A DNA stretch of 64,000 bases from Sternotherus odoratus (GCA_032164245.1 JAVMKO010000020.1:9203206-9267205), one strand, 5' to 3'; positions 31,585 to 43,982 are shown, counted from the stretch's first letter. Numbers and translations: made by a program. Notes: a model not told the origin generated them from the sequence alone.

Positions 31585-33480
31585 TTAATGAAGCCACCTA
31601 GTAGTGCAGTGTCATGTAACACCTGTGCTGGGATAACGGAAGAGCCTTGTATAGCTCGTGCCACGCTCCTTCGGACCTGGGTGTGTTATTGGACTGTACC
31701 CAGATGGACATGTGCCAGAGCAGGAAGATCGGGGATTTCTAGATTTAAATATTTCTTCAATCATATAAGGGCCTGGACCCTAATTATCACACCCAGAGCT
31801 TTCCCAGGAGCTCCATTGTGAATTGCCAACTGCACCTGTCCAGTGGGGTAAAGGGGCATAAGCCACTTTTACTTTGACCCACTCTCCGCATTGTGGGCCA
31901 CAATGTCAGGGAGAGAGGAGCTGCTGAGGGTCTTTTACTCCTCTTCTGTCTTGCATGGGTAGGTGGGTTGGACAGGGAACAAGTACAGCTGTGGTTTCAC
32001 TTCCCCGTGAGCTGGCTGGCACGGAGAAGAAAGTACGCTGCACCAGGAAAAGGGCTCGCACAGATTACCTCCCTTGTGGAACAAGAGGGAAGCAGGGACT
32101 AGACTGTTAGGCACAGTTTGGTCCCTGCACTCCTCCTTGGGCAGTGAAACTATGGGTTGGGCCTCACTGAAGGCAGATAACAAATCACCATGACTGGTCC
32201 CATTGACATCAATGGAACTGCTAGCCATAGTGAGCCCCTTAGTGTTAGTAGCACATGTGTGCAAGATGGTGCCCATAGATAATCAAACACTGCACAGCTG
32301 AAGGCTTTACTCTGGCAAGCGGTCCCATTAAAATCAATGGCACTATTCACACGTGGACTGTTAAAAAGAGTTTTCAAGATCAGGCCCTGGAGTGATAGTG
32401 TCTAGCTAATCACTGCACTTCCCCTTTAAGGCAAACATTGCTATTTCTTTGGGGAGGGCGAGATTCTGAAAAAAACCCACCCAACCTTTCCATAAAGAAT
32501 ACATTGTGTTCTCCCTTTGCCCTCCCGCCTCCGAGTCTCAGCTGCAGATTCCCAGGCTCCTCTCTTCCTCTCCGTCCACAGCAATGATTTAATAAATGTG
32601 TTTAAAAATCACTTTTTCCTCTGCTGTTCTCCACCCAGCTGCAGGCTCCCACCCCGCAAGTGTGTGTGTGCTGCATTCACATACACAGTCGAGGGTAGGT
32701 CTGATTCCACCAGTGCTTAAGCAACTCATGATTTTTTTTTATTAGCTTCCTTTTCATTATTTCCTTCCCAAATTCCATTGGGCAGCTGCTGATTCTTGGC
32801 TAACCCTCGCCCATGCGGTAGGCACGTGATCGGAAAAGAGCTGTAAGGACAATGCATATGTTGGGGGATTGCAGGGTTACAGCATCTACGCATGGTGCTC
32901 TTCTACCTCCACCAGGTAATCTATGGTGAATACCTTATAAAATGGCAACGACCTGTCTCCACCCAAAATTCTTCCTAGCCAGGGTTGCTCAAAGCCATAC
33001 AAAGAGTATTGAGTTCCTTCCTGATGCTTTACATGCAAGAGGATGAGGTTTCAATGCACTTTCTGTAATGGTACTAGCCTATTATATATGTGTAGCACAG
33101 TTCTTTAGTGCCTGGGTGTCTACGGGACACATTAGTCTTTGCACTACCAAGAGCAAACACCAAAGGACCTGATTTCCAGAGGTGTTGAGCTCCTGTGATT
33201 CCCATTGGCTTCACTGACAGCTGCAGGTGCTTGGTATCTCTGAATATCAGGCCAAACTCATCTCTAAGGGGAATAGCAGAGCCAGTGTTTTTGAAAAACA
33301 CCAGGGTTCTAGGTTTTTTTCTGTCTTAGGCCACATCTGTGTGACATAGCAGGGACCAATGTTGTCTGTAATATGCTGCCTCAGAATCAGTGTACGTTGT
33401 TGGTAGCATTAGCATCAACAGGATCCTGCTGAAATTGGGAACACACGGCACAAAACACATAGTGAGAGACAGATCCAGTG
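31585..33480. other. Mostly unassigned sequence with two palindromic repeat halves
   Basis: Half-copies of the 'cccattgacatcaatggaac' palindrome class occur near 32195-32240 and 'cccattaaaatcaatgg' near 32325-32345. Otherwise no repeat or gene is recognised. Confidence 0.35.
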
Positions 33481-33484
33481 AATC

Positions 33485-33640
33485 TAACTGGATAAGACAT
33501 GGGAGGATGGGGAAACTGAGGCACAGAGGGGCACCATGACTGTCCAGAGTGTCAGGGCAGATCAGTGGCAGCAAAGGGAGTAAAACCCATGTGTCCTGAG
33601 TTCTAGGGTAGCATCCTATCCATTGAATTACATTGTCTTT
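33485..33640 (-). repeat. MIR/CORE-SINE-like copy
   Basis: The plus strand reads 'tggggaaactgaggcacaga', then 'gggagtaaaacccatgtgtc' and 'catcctatccattgaattac', the reverse complement of core, box B and head. Confidence 0.7.
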
Positions 33641-33744
33641 TATTGCCTTAGCTTTAGTTTAAATGTACTTAAGGTCCTCAATCCATAGATAAAATTAATG
33701 CATCAAAAGGAATTAAATAAAGATTTCTATTGGGCCCCTCTACT

Positions 33745-33842
33745 CAGACCTATTTTGTGAGTAGTCCCATTGACTGCAATAGGACTACTACAGCTTCGGC
33801 TGCTTCCCATGAGTAAGCTAGGGACAGAATCTGGCCCTTATC
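33745..33842. repeat. Palindromic repeat 'gagtagtcccattgac'
   Basis: 'gagtagtcccattgactgca' followed directly by 'ataggactac' is a hairpin of the common amniote 'agtcccattgacttcaatgggact' type. The right end 'agaatctggccctta' also matches that family. Confidence 0.55.
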
Positions 33843-33964
33843 ATCTTGCAGTGCCTGTAAATATTGCAATATATATATCAGAGCTGCTTCAGTTGCCTTA
33901 TTGCTGCAACGACATCTAGCAAAGGCATTAAAGGATACGAATTTAAGTGAAGTAATGTAAGACA

Positions 33965-35900
33965 AGATCTGTCAGCAAGGGCTTTAATGTTGCTTAGCAA
34001 AATATGTTACAGTAAATCTTTATAGACTATATAAGTATGGTGAGTTCCAACAAAGTAAACCAAAGTAAACATTTCTCTTATGGGAAATTAAATTCCATGT
34101 GGTTAGGGTAGAGCAATGATTAATTCAACGGCAAGGAAAATATAGTAAAGTTATTGACTATATCTGAGAAACAATTTAATGTCAGCAAAAAGGGGAAAAA
34201 ATACCAACCCCTCGCTCCCCACCAAATATTGAGAGGGTGAAGAAATAAAACTGGAGTTTCTGCTCTTCAATGATAAATTAGATCTCTGCTGCTGTAGGCG
34301 TCATTCACATCCGGCACGGATACTGAGCCCCCTTTCGTTACGTTAGAACCCATAGTATACATTGACGTATACTTCAGTGAATGGTTGTGTGTGTTGTTTA
34401 GTTCTCAACCATTATCAACAGGAATAGCGAGCACACTCAGAGCTTTGGACTGGAGCCTCGACCGGAGTACATGGTTTTGTAATGTTCATTTTAACTTTAA
34501 ATGATTTTTAATATTCCACATATGGTTTCATGGTTTTAAGCCTCCTCACTGGGAATGAACGAGGCTGTGGTATTATGATGAATAGTGGATCAAGTCCAGG
34601 AACACCCACTTGCTTCCCTCCATATCAAACATGTGGAGCTTGCATTAAATACGGGAATCTCTCTGGAGATTCGAGTTGTCCTATCTAATCCAGTCCTATT
34701 TTGTTCCCTCGACCCGGATTGAGTAGGATGCATTGTTCCCATACATTCTTCTTTTAATTAAATGCAGTAGATCTGTCATATCTATGAAATATTCCAGGTC
34801 TGTTTTTACATCTGTGGCCATTTTCTCTTCCTTTACTTCCATTTGGAAAGAAAGTCCGCATTAAATACAACCTTGTATTAGTTGATTGGCTAGGTGTGTG
34901 GTGCCAAAACACTTCAAATAATAATCTTGTTGTTTTTTTAATTTTTGTCTATGTAAAACTAGACTGTAGTGTTACAGGAACATTATTCCTTTGAGAAGTT
35001 TAAGCCCCACCAGCTAAGTCAGCATCCAAATAACCTGCCTTCATTATTATTTTTTGTGAATAATTTTTGAAGCAATCACATTAAATATTTTCCTCTGCAT
35101 TGTTATATCAGTAGTCCCCACAGGTATCAGCACCATGGCCACTAAAGTAGGTTGTTTTTTAATTTGCTTGAATTATTTGGTAATTGATCCAATTGATATA
35201 AAGTGCCATAATAAAAAACTCTCTCTCAATATATGCCAGGAGATTACCCGGGTCTGAAAACTGATCTCCTATTAAAAATACCCTGTTCAATTAATATTTT
35301 TAAAATTCTGGATTACAGCTAGCAATCCACAAGAGGTTAAACTGGAGTCTTATTATAAGGGGAACTACAAGTAAACATTATTAATTATAAAAAATTGCTT
35401 AAATTAGGGTTTTTTTCCACACCTGCTTCTTTCTTAATTAGCTAGTAGGCCACATACTTCAGTCAGTTGAACTCTTTAGTATTTATTCAAGCATACTTGA
35501 CATTAACATACTGTTTGATGTTTGATATCCCAAGTTTTTAATTTAACCACATGACAACAAATGATATTTATGAAATATCAGTGAGCTGGAAAAATAGCCT
35601 GTGTTGCATTTGCGTGCGGTAGTGAGCCGAAAACGGTTTCCTCTCTGAGGTGTAGGAAGAGCTTAAAGGCACTAAGGGAACATGTGTTGTTCTCAAGGTA
35701 AAAACTGGGGAACCAACCCCAAAATGTTCAAGTCCCCATTGGCACAAAGCTACCAAAAGACACTCAAAGCAAACTTGCTGTGTGACTGGGGAAGGGAGGA
35801 AACTTAAAAATGATGTCCCAAGTTAGGATGTTCTTGCAAAATGGAATTCACACGGTCATTGGCCAGATACTTGACATTTATTATCTGATCCTTTTCACTA
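33965..35900. other. Repeat-free AT-rich block
   Basis: About 1.9 kb with no recognised repeat or gene. It has many homeobox-like TAATTA cores. It is a candidate regulatory region only. Confidence 0.3.
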
Positions 35901-35905
35901 AACTT

Positions 35906-36191
35906 AGGGCTTGTCTACACTGCCCTGCAGCTCGGATGATAGGGGTGTGAATAGCAGCCCACATCACAGTGCTGTGCTGAAACTCCCCCATGTGGACGCT
36001 GCAAGCGCAAACAAAAAGGCTCCTGGTTCACGTTAATATAGTTCTCATCAAACAGGAATACATAATACAAAGTAGGAACCTTTTAGTTTACACCTGTAGG
36101 GTCCACACGGGAGTGTTATAGCACGGCAATGTGGTGCACTTCGCTATTCCCACCCCTGGGGTCCAAACTGTGGGGCTGTGTAGACATAGCC
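35906..36191 (+). mobile_element. Non-autonomous DNA transposon, GTCTACAC ends
   Basis: The inverted ends are 'agggcttgtctacac' and 'gtgtagacatagcc'. The body includes 'tagggtccacacgggagtgt', typical of this family. No open frame is present, and the target duplication is not clear. Confidence 0.7.
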
Positions 36192-36234
36192 ATGAGATTT
36201 CTGTCTGCCTTTTATCAGAGGATCCCTAGCAGCC

Positions 36235-36525
36235 AAGGTTCAAACTTCCATTATTTATTATCTATACAACAGTAGCACCTACAGGCCCCATCTGAGGTTA
36301 GAGCCCTATACGTACAGCCCTGACCTTACACATAACAAGATGGTCAGGCCCAAAGGAACTTGCATTCTAAATAGAAAAGGCAAACAAAGGGTGGATGCTG
36401 TAAGAGGTGCCACAAAGAAGTGACTTGCAAACAGTCACACAGCAGGTTGGCAGCCGTGGTAGAAATAGATCTGGATTCTCTTGTACCCCTCTCTAGCACC
36501 CTATCCACTAGACCACACTGCCTCA
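36235..36525 (-). repeat. MIR/CORE-SINE-like copy, long
   Basis: The plus strand shows the tail 'cagtagcacctacaggcccc', then 'aaggaacttgcattctaaat', 'gtcacacagcaggttggcag' and finally the head 'ctatccactagaccacactg'. This is a complete minus-strand copy of the long-tailed type. Confidence 0.75.
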
Positions 36526-36529
36526 TCTG

Positions 36530-36670
36530 AGTTAATAAGCATTATTATGCCCATTTTAAAGATGTGAAAACTGAGGCATAAATGAAGTAGTCAAGTGACT
36601 TTCCCAAAGCCCAGTTTTGAGTCAGTGGCAAAGCAAGGAAACCAGTCTCTCAGCCTCTCCCAGAGGAAAA
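36530..36670 (-). repeat. MIR/CORE-SINE-like copy, adjacent
   Basis: A second minus-strand SINE begins directly after the first: 'gcccattttaaagatgtgaa', 'actgaggcataaatgaag', 'gagtcagtggcaaagcaagg'. The two copies are head-to-tail. Confidence 0.65.
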
Positions 36671-36834
36671 TTGTTAACCTCTGGATAAACCAAATGGTTT
36701 TCTATCTCTGGGTTAATTATCATTAGGTTTATCATTTCAGTGCCACTTGTCAGTGATATTTTTAAGAATCTGGGTTCTAGTAACCTGCTAGTGTATTTGT
36801 CAGAATCTTTATGCCTGTTGTTTTGGCCATTACA

Positions 36835-37075
36835 TCCTGTCTTAGACTGGGAGTCAGAAGATCTGAGTAAATTCTTGGCTCTGCTACAGAATCTGTGTGT
36901 GGCCTTGGACAAGCTACTTCCCCTTTCTGTGCCTCAGTTTACCCACTTGTAAAAAAAAAAGAGGGAAGGAAGCTGTCCCTTAGCGGTATTATGAGGCTTT
37001 TGTTAATCAGCAGTTTTGAAGTGTGTTGAGCAACTCGTGTGAGAGGTGCTGTATTTATTTTTATTATTACTAATC
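36835..37075 (+). repeat. MIR/CORE-SINE-like copy
   Basis: 'gactgggagtcagaagatct', 'ttcttggctctgctacagaa', 'gtggccttggacaagctact' and 'tgcctcagtttacccacttg' are in order, then an A-run and the tail 'gagaggtgctgtatttattt'. Confidence 0.75.
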
Positions 37076-37079
37076 AATG

Positions 37080-38380
37080 TTGAGTTATTGCATTTTGATT
37101 TCTTTCTGTTCCACTGGACTATAATTCTTATTGGAGCTCCTTAATGTGTATCGATTCCATCATGGTGCTTATTTGACCGTGTACAGAGAAGTGTCTTGGT
37201 AATGTACAGATTTTGGCTAATGATATAACTCATTGCAAGGGATTTATGTTGAAGGATGCTGGCTAGCCTCCAGAAAGACACCGGTTTACATATGATCCCG
37301 ATCAGTGTCTGTAATTCATTTTAACTTGGGTCATGTAGATATATATTTGTTCACACCACCAAACTATTGTTCTGGTTTGACATCCATCATTAGCCCTGTT
37401 GGCCTGCCTGGACCACTTAAATGTTGGCAGGCAGTGAAGAGGAAAAGCCAAAAAAAAGAGGGTGTGTTTGTACCAAAGCTCTTGAAAGACGGTGTGCACA
37501 CTGCACCTCTGAAATGCGGCTGCTTTGGGGGTGGGGTGCTAGCCATCAGACTCAGGGCAAGCTGCAGAATGGTATCGGGGAGAGGAGAGGAAGGGAGATT
37601 TTCAGTTTGGCTATAGGGGCATGCCTCTGCCATTAGGGGAGAGTGTTCGATGGGATCTTTAATCTCAACAGAGACAAGGATGTTTCCAAAGGCACACAGT
37701 GGAGATAGGTTCGCTACTTCCATGACTTTCAACAGACACAAGGTAAAATCCCCGGCTGACAAGGCTGCTTGTAACTTTCATGTGTGTTAGCAGCCCGAGA
37801 TAAACACAAAGGGGAAACAAGGACTTACCTGTGGAGCTGGGCAACTTTTTTCGAGTGAACCTTTCTTTTTATTTTTTTTTACTGGCCAAAAAAATGCAGA
37901 TTTAGTGACATCGAAACATTTTGTGAATTTGTGTTGATTGAGCCAAATTGCTTGTCCCCCCTCCCTGAAAAAATGTTTCAATTTTTTATTTGAAAGACGT
38001 TTTGCTTAAAAAATTCCTTGCTTGAAATTGAAAAAAAAAATTTCAGGCTTTGTTCATCCTGAAATGATTTTTTTCGAGGGGTGACTGATTCAATGACATG
38101 AAAAAGAATTGGTTTGACTCAAAGTTAATCTTTTGTTTTGATTTTCTTTAATTGCCAGCAAACCAAAAAATCCACTATTTGTAACTCAACCTGCTACACG
38201 TTAATACTACAATTACCTTGTTTACATGAGAATTTTACCTTCTTTTTGTTACCACATGTTGATTAACACAAGGTAAGAACACATCTTATTTCCTAGTGTC
38301 TGTTGTGCCAAAGAAAATCTCATTCCATTCCCAAGAAATAAAACTGAACTCAGTTCATTGACCTCACAAGGACAAAGGGC
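37080..38380. other. Unassigned sequence with an A/T-run tract
   Basis: There is no supported gene. The part at 37860-38150 is rich in TTTTT and GAAAA runs and resembles the tract at 30.8 kb. Confidence 0.3.
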
Positions 38381-38382
38381 TG

Positions 38383-38488
38383 TAGGGTGACCAGATGTCC
38401 TGATTTTGGTGTCTTTTTCTTATATAAGTTCTTATTACCCCACTCCCCACCCATCCCGATTTTTCACATTTGCTGTCTGGTCACCCTA
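38383..38488 (+). mobile_element. Short non-autonomous hAT-type DNA transposon (copy 2)
   Basis: Ends 'tagggtgaccaga' and 'tctggtcaccta'-type (here 'ctggtcacccta') bound 106 bp. The 8-bp flanks are aagggctg (38375-38382) and acgggctg (38489-38496), one mismatch. It is slightly shorter than its sisters because the segment after 'tgtcctgatttt' has lost internal bases. Confidence 0.85.
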
Positions 38489-38739
38489 ACGGGCTGATGC
38501 CCAGAATGCCAGCCTCAGATCTTGTCAATTCCAACATGAAGTGTCGACCATTAGGTGGAGATTGGTTATTCTCACACGGCTTGGCTCAGACCAGGCTGTG
38601 CCGTTAAGGATGGAAACATGAGGGAGAAACACAGAGGTGACAGCAGCAGATGGCAGAGAGCACAAACTGGAGGAGTAGTGCACAGTTACTTGCGGCTAGA
38701 CCCAACTCACTTAGGAAGAGCAATAAAGCTGGTCAGAAC

Positions 38740-39070
38740 ATGCAAAAAGAAAAATTTGCAAACATTTGAAAATGCTTTTCTTTTGAAATTTGCAAAGAGC
38801 TGATTTAACTTTCAAGAAATGTATTCTGAAAGTTTTCATTTCCCCCCTCAGTCTTTTCTTCACCTCCCCCACTGTTTTGCCAGAGAAAAGAAGGGAAATG
38901 GGGGGGGGGGGGGAAGGAAGATTGGAGTAAACTTTAAAAAAGTCATTTTTTGTTTTTATGTCCAATAAGGGGGCAAAATTGAAAACTATGAAAAATGTTT
39001 CTGGCATGTTAGTTTTTGTAAAGATGCCAATTTTCCACAAAAAACCACAAGCACTTTCATTTGAACATTT
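38740..39070. repeat. GAAAA/TTTTC-rich tract with a G14 homopolymer
   Basis: It contains 'aaatttgcaaacatttgaaa', a run of 14 G at 38900-38913 and 'aaaaatgtttctggc'. The composition resembles the tract at 30.8 kb. Confidence 0.4.
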
Positions 39071-39434
39071 TCAATAAGGGTAGGTCTTCATGTGCATTAG
39101 GAGGAAGAATCTATTCCAGTAAGTGGAGGTTGAACTGAAGGGATGTGTCTGTCCATAGATCCACAGGTTTGTTTTAGTGACAAAAATAAATTCTTATAGA
39201 TCCTGATTTCATGTGCAGCAGCTTTAATTCACTCCATTCTTACTGTATGAACTGCAGCTGCTCCCAACAGGCAGCACCAATGGCAACAAAAGAAGTTATG
39301 TTAATTTGTTCCCATCTCAGAATTTGAGTTTAGCTTTTAGGTTCAGACAAATGTTGAATCTTGTTTTATCTGGACTGGTTTTACACACAGAATGCTCCCA
39401 GGAACAATATGACTAAGGATAGATCCAGGCACAC

Positions 39435-39782
39435 ACTTCATATAAATATACATTTTCAAACACTTCTATTTAACATATGGCAGAATTAACCTGTGGAACT
39501 CCTTGCCACATGATATCATACCGGTGAAGAGTTTACCTGGATTCAGAAAAGGATTAGACATTTGTCATATGACTGACAAGACTACCCAGAGTTGTTATAG
39601 TAAATATTTTCTTTAAAAAGCTTTGGCAAATGCTTGTTTTTCAGCATTTAAGCCAACCGATATCTAATAGCAGGTAAAATTAAACTTCTTGTAGGGGCAT
39701 GCTAGCTCACAATTACCTTTCAGAGACAGGATATTGGATTAGATGGACCAATGGTTTGTTCCAGTATGGCAGTTACTCTATT
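39435..39782 (+). mobile_element. Old CR1/L3-like LINE 3' end
   Basis: 'gaattaacctgtggaactcc', 'aaaaggattagacatttgtc' and 'tggattagatggaccaatgg' with 'ccagtatggcagttactcta' are the standard CR1/L3 3' landmarks in order. It has no coding part. Confidence 0.75.
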
Positions 39783-39784
39783 CT

Positions 39785-40800
39785 TGGCGTGTTTGGATCA
39801 GAGGTTTTTATAGAGAGAGGGGTGGTAGGTAAATGTGGACCTGGCTCAATTCAGATCCTCCAGGTGTTTGGATCTGGGATTTTGGGCTGGGCCTGTCTCT
39901 AAATCTGATGTGACACTCAAAGGAAAAGCAGAAGGGTTGGCTCCTCAGCTAGACCCACATAGGCACAGACTTAATTGGAGCTACAGCTGTTTACAACCAC
40001 CGAGGGTTGGGCCCATCGTTCTTCCAAACGTCCATGGTCCCAAGCAGTTCTGCTGTTTTCCACTGCCTGACAACGGGTTTTGTCGCCTTCTCCCACTCTT
40101 CGTTTTGTGTCATCTTTCATCCATGTCGCCTACACCTGAAAGTAGGAGCCTCTTGCTTCTCCGGTTCTAACGACTCTCCCTTTCTGTTCTCACATCCCTA
40201 CCGAAAGCCATCTCCTCCTGCAGTCTTGTCTCTTCACCACCCCGTGCATGCAAATGATTACCCAGATTTCTGGAGTTATTTTCTGTTTTGCAGTTTGGCT
40301 GTCTTTAGAGAGGCACTGCCGCTGTGGAAAAGGCTGCCTCTCCTAATCAGCAGCGGAGAGCTGAAAATAGCAGATTCCTCCACAAGGACGTTATTAAGAA
40401 GGGAGACGGAGGAAGGAAATAGCTTGAGGGGAGGAAAACTGGGTGAAAATAATACCAACCCATTTAGAATAGTTCATATCCCAAGCCATTGCCTCAGCAG
40501 GTGTCAGGCACCTCTTGGAAAACACTGAGTCTGAGCTGGGGGGGTCAGTGGAGCACTGGAATTGATGTTTAGATTCTTGGCTTCCATCCAGTGCAAAAGC
40601 AAATGTCCTGAATGCAGTAATTTGACAGCGGGAGAGGAATTTTCCCCTACTGTATGGTGCATTCCAATAGGTCAGTTGAAGAGCAGAGTGAACCTCATTG
40701 GTCTCCAGACCTGTTTCTAATTCTCATTGGTAAAGGCTCGATGCTCATCCCCTTACGCTAAGTAATAGTTCATTCCACGGTAAGCCTGGGTAAGCGTTGT
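39785..40800. other. Unassigned non-coding sequence
   Basis: It contains the longest open frame outside the CR1 (40007-40528, 173 codons), but the translation is rich in S, P, F and H, as expected from pyrimidine-rich DNA, and shows no domain. I do not call a gene. Confidence 0.35.
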
Positions 40801-40804
40801 CCTG

Positions 40805-40885
40805 TATATGGGATCCAACGCCCACTGAAGTCAATGACAGTCTTTCCCCTGAGTTCAGTGAGCTTTGACTCAAGCATGAGGTTGT
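40805..40885. repeat. Palindromic repeat 'cccactgaagtcaatg'
   Basis: 'gcccactgaagtcaatgaca' and 'cccctgagttcagtgagctt' form the arms of the amniote 'cattgaagtcaatg' hairpin class. Confidence 0.5.
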
Positions 40886-40887
40886 GT

Positions 40888-41135
40888 TCCAGTGCCCAGG
40901 AGGTCCCATTGTGTTTGGCATTGTACAGAAAAAAGCACAAGACAGCATGTGTCCTAATGAGTTTACAGTCTAAATAGACAAGGCCAGCAAATGTTAGGAG
41001 GGGAAACACAGACATGCTGGGGGAAGTAACTTGCCACGGTCACAAAGCTGGGCAGTGGCAGCAGCAACACTGTAAATAGGGCCCAGGTCAGACTAATGCC
41101 CTATCCACTAGAGTTAGACCATGCTGCTTTTAAGT
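40888..41135 (-). repeat. MIR/CORE-SINE-like copy, long
   Basis: From tail to head on the plus strand: 'gtttggcattgtacagaaaa', 'gagtttacagtctaaataga', 'aacttgccacggtcacaaag' and 'gccctatccactagagttag'. Confidence 0.75.
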
Positions 41136-41159
41136 ATCCTATCTAGAAGATTGCTCTGG

Positions 41160-41250
41160 ATCCTGGATATAGATTCAGAGCTAGGACTAGAACCCAGGTC
41201 CCCTCAACCACAGTCTAAGGCCCTATCTACTAGACAGCATTGCCTTCCCC
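41160..41250 (-). repeat. SINE head fragment
   Basis: 'agctaggactagaacccagg' and 'gccctatctactagacagca' are the reverse complement of a SINE head. It directly follows the copy at 40888-41135. Confidence 0.65.
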
Positions 41251-41254
41251 AAAA

Positions 41255-41905
41255 TCTAGAATTTGCCTCGTTTTCCTCGCCAGCCCTACACCCATTCTCT
41301 GAGTGTGGCAGGTGGAATTGGTCATGAGGTCTAGTAGCAGATTGTTTGTTGTCTTTGGGTTGGTGTGCGAAGGGAGAAATGCACAACAGTGTATTAGCCA
41401 ACAGGGCACGCAGCCAGGCTGCCAGCAAATGTGGAAAGAGGGAGCAAAAAACTGTGATGAACCTTGTTGCTGCGGCTGTTGTTCTTTCCAGTCGCATAAA
41501 TAAATAAAAGGAGAACGTGGCTTTGCGGCGCGTGCACCACATTTGTGTCATAAAACCTTACAAGAAGGCACATTTCCTTCAACACTGTGAGATGTGACCT
41601 CATCGCTACACAAACCAGGAACAGGAGAACGTGTTGGAGCACATTACAAACCCGCTCAAACTTTGTGGGACTGAAATTTCCTCTTAGACTTGGGCGTTTT
41701 TTTTTTAAAAAAAAATGCAGCTTCAGTGAGAGAACATAGCAGGGTCTGAGCAATGGATCAAGAGGAAGCCTAAGATTTGGGGACCAATCTTGCGTAGGAC
41801 TAAGCACCTTCATCTCCCCCAGAAATCCAATGGGAGGTGCTAACTCTGAGTATTAAGCTCTCAGAGAACCATCTGAAGTAAGGAGAAGGTTGTGTAATAA
41901 CCCAC
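41255..41905. other. Unassigned non-coding sequence
   Basis: No gene or repeat recognised. It has a short T-run/A-run at 41699-41716. Confidence 0.3.
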
Positions 41906-41909
41906 ACAG

Positions 41910-42010
41910 TGGATGTCAGCAGGGTAGGAACCCTGGACCTTTGACTCAAAACACAGACCTCCACTTCTTGAGCTAAAGGAGTGACTTGTTTAGCTGGCAG
42001 GAGTAGTAGG
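41910..42010 (-). repeat. tRNA-derived SINE head, second type
   Basis: On the minus strand a box-A-like 'tagctcaagaagtgg' (41961-41975) is followed by 'ggtctgtgttttgagtc' and a box-B-like 'agggttcctaccc' (41922-41934). This is the promoter layout of a tRNA-derived SINE and differs from the MIR-like copies. A sister copy lies at 63715-63790. Confidence 0.6.
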
Positions 42011-42154
42011 CTCTTGTTTTCTATGTTGAGCAACCAGTCAAAGTACATAGAACACATATTACAATCCCTTTAAGCGCGGAGCCGTAAAACAGAGGTCCTG
42101 AGTGGTGGGAGGGAAAAGAGGGATAGAGGAGGAAAGAGGAGTGAGCAAGGAGGA

Positions 42155-42370
42155 CGGTCGTGTGGTCAAAGCACTAGACTGAGACTCAGGAGATCTGGAT
42201 TCAAGTCTCAGCTTTGTCACAGCCCTTGGGCAAGTCATTTAATCTCTCTGTGCCTCGATTCCCCATCTGTAAAATGGCGATGGTACTGACCTACTGCATA
42301 GGGCTCTGAGGAGCATAAATCTGTTAATGTTTACGAGGAGCCCAGGTACTACAGGGCCTTAGAAGTTCCT
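42155..42370 (+). repeat. MIR/CORE-SINE-like copy, near full length
   Basis: Very clear order: 'gtcaaagcactagactgaga', 'ggagatctggattcaagtct', 'cccttgggcaagtcatttaa', 'tgtgcctcgattccccatct' and 'gtaaaatggcg', then the tail 'gagcccaggtactac'. It is among the least diverged copies here. Confidence 0.85.
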
Positions 42371-42374
42371 GGAG

Positions 42375-43975
42375 AGGATTTGTGAGCCTTTGGAGCACAG
42401 GGAAGGGTCTATTGAAAGAGAACCTAGAAGCAGCAGTCCAGGAGAACCAAAGGGGAGCATTGGTTTACAGCAGAGGGAAATGAACAGAACTGGAGCCATG
42501 GAGAGAGATCATCCTGGAAGAAGAGCTAACGAGCACTAACGAGAGCACCAACGCCAGTGCATGAGGATGAGGAATGCAGTCCCGTGAAACTGTGACTTAC
42601 AGAAAACGTTCATTATCTTTTCATGCCACGGTTCACTTAAGCCCAGATCTTGACATACCTTGAGTCCGTATTTTGCTCCTTGAACAGGCCACTGATACCT
42701 TCTTGATTCAAGGCACCGACGGAAATAAGGGTATCAGAGTCTGGTTCGTGTTTGCCTAACTGAATTTATTGACGAGTTCTGAGTATTTTTCCCATGTAAA
42801 AAAATTGCAGAGAAATTTGCAAGCCATTAGAACAGACTTTTAGAGAGAGAGATTAAAAAAAGTGCTTTAGAACTTAGAAACTCAAAAGGTTTCCTCACTC
42901 CTGGCATTTATAGCTATGATTTAAGTTTGAAGATGCCTTGGTGTGGGATTTTTTACCTCATGAAGCCTATCTTTTTATTGGGCCACTAAAAAAAGATGTT
43001 TTTAAGGCCTCTATCCTTCTCCCAGTTTACTCCAAAAGTAGGAACAGAGCCAGATCAACAGATCTGTGTACACAAGACACCCCAGACCTTCTTCTCTATA
43101 TTTTCTTTATTTTATTTTTTTATAAAGAGGCTACTTCAGATTCAGCAGAAGTAATAATAAAACCAGACCTAATGGGTCACCATATGTGGAGAGGGGTTCT
43201 CCTGAGTCTTAAGGTATACACTTAAAGAGCGAAACAAAGAAAAGGAAAAAAGCAGTAATATTGGCAACTGTTGTTAGGTAGTATAAACAATAGCCAGCCA
43301 TTGGCTTGGAGCGGAGGATCAAGTTCCAATAGCACTCAATAGGGAGCCTTCCTTAAAAAATTAGAAGAAGCTGGGTTGGAGCTGGTCCATGCTGAGAATG
43401 GCAGAAGAAGCAAAAACAAGAGTAAATGAATGGAAATTAAGCAGCAGGAAATGGGGATTTGGCACAAGGTCGGAATTTGAAACTGCAGAGAGGTGTCAGT
43501 GATAAGGGTTGGATAGAGTTTCGGGCCAAAAACAGAAAGAAAGAATGCAGATGTGTTCATTGAATAAAGTACAGATGTAGAAAGTGAAAGGGGGAGGGAG
43601 GGAGATTTAAAAAAAAAGAAAGAAAAAGAGGGGGAAAAAAACCAGAGAAAATCCAGGAGAAATAATACTGAGTGTAGGTGCATTTATGTTTAGTATTTTT
43701 TGAAATGATTCTCTTTGTGGGTCTGGATAAAATTACAGATGTGGGTCTCGTTCAGATTTTTGCAATTTACAGGGAGCATGTATTTGCCTTGACTTCAGAC
43801 CTTCCCCCTAGCATGTTTCTACCCTGCGTATTTTGGATTGTGTGGTATGCTGCATCCAGGCGCGAGGTGAGGTTTAGGGATTTGCCCATTTTATCACCCG
43901 CCTGTATCTCTTTAAGGAGTGGAGGTGACCTTATTTTGGGGACTTTGGGCTTTTGAAGTTGTTATAAAGGGACTT
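42375..43975. other. Unassigned non-coding sequence
   Basis: No gene. A purine-rich tract with A- and G-runs occupies about 43575-43640, giving long pyrimidine-strand frames without meaning. Confidence 0.3.
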
Positions 43976-43982
43976 GGATACT

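Noticed and set aside
40007..40528. 173-codon open frame on the plus strand
   Set aside because: The translation is biased toward S, P, F, H and L as expected from pyrimidine-rich DNA, has no domain, and overlaps other open frames. No splice or promoter context supports it.
41394..41813. 139-codon minus-strand open frame
   Set aside because: No domain; contains a run of lysines from an A/T run; no exon boundaries fit.
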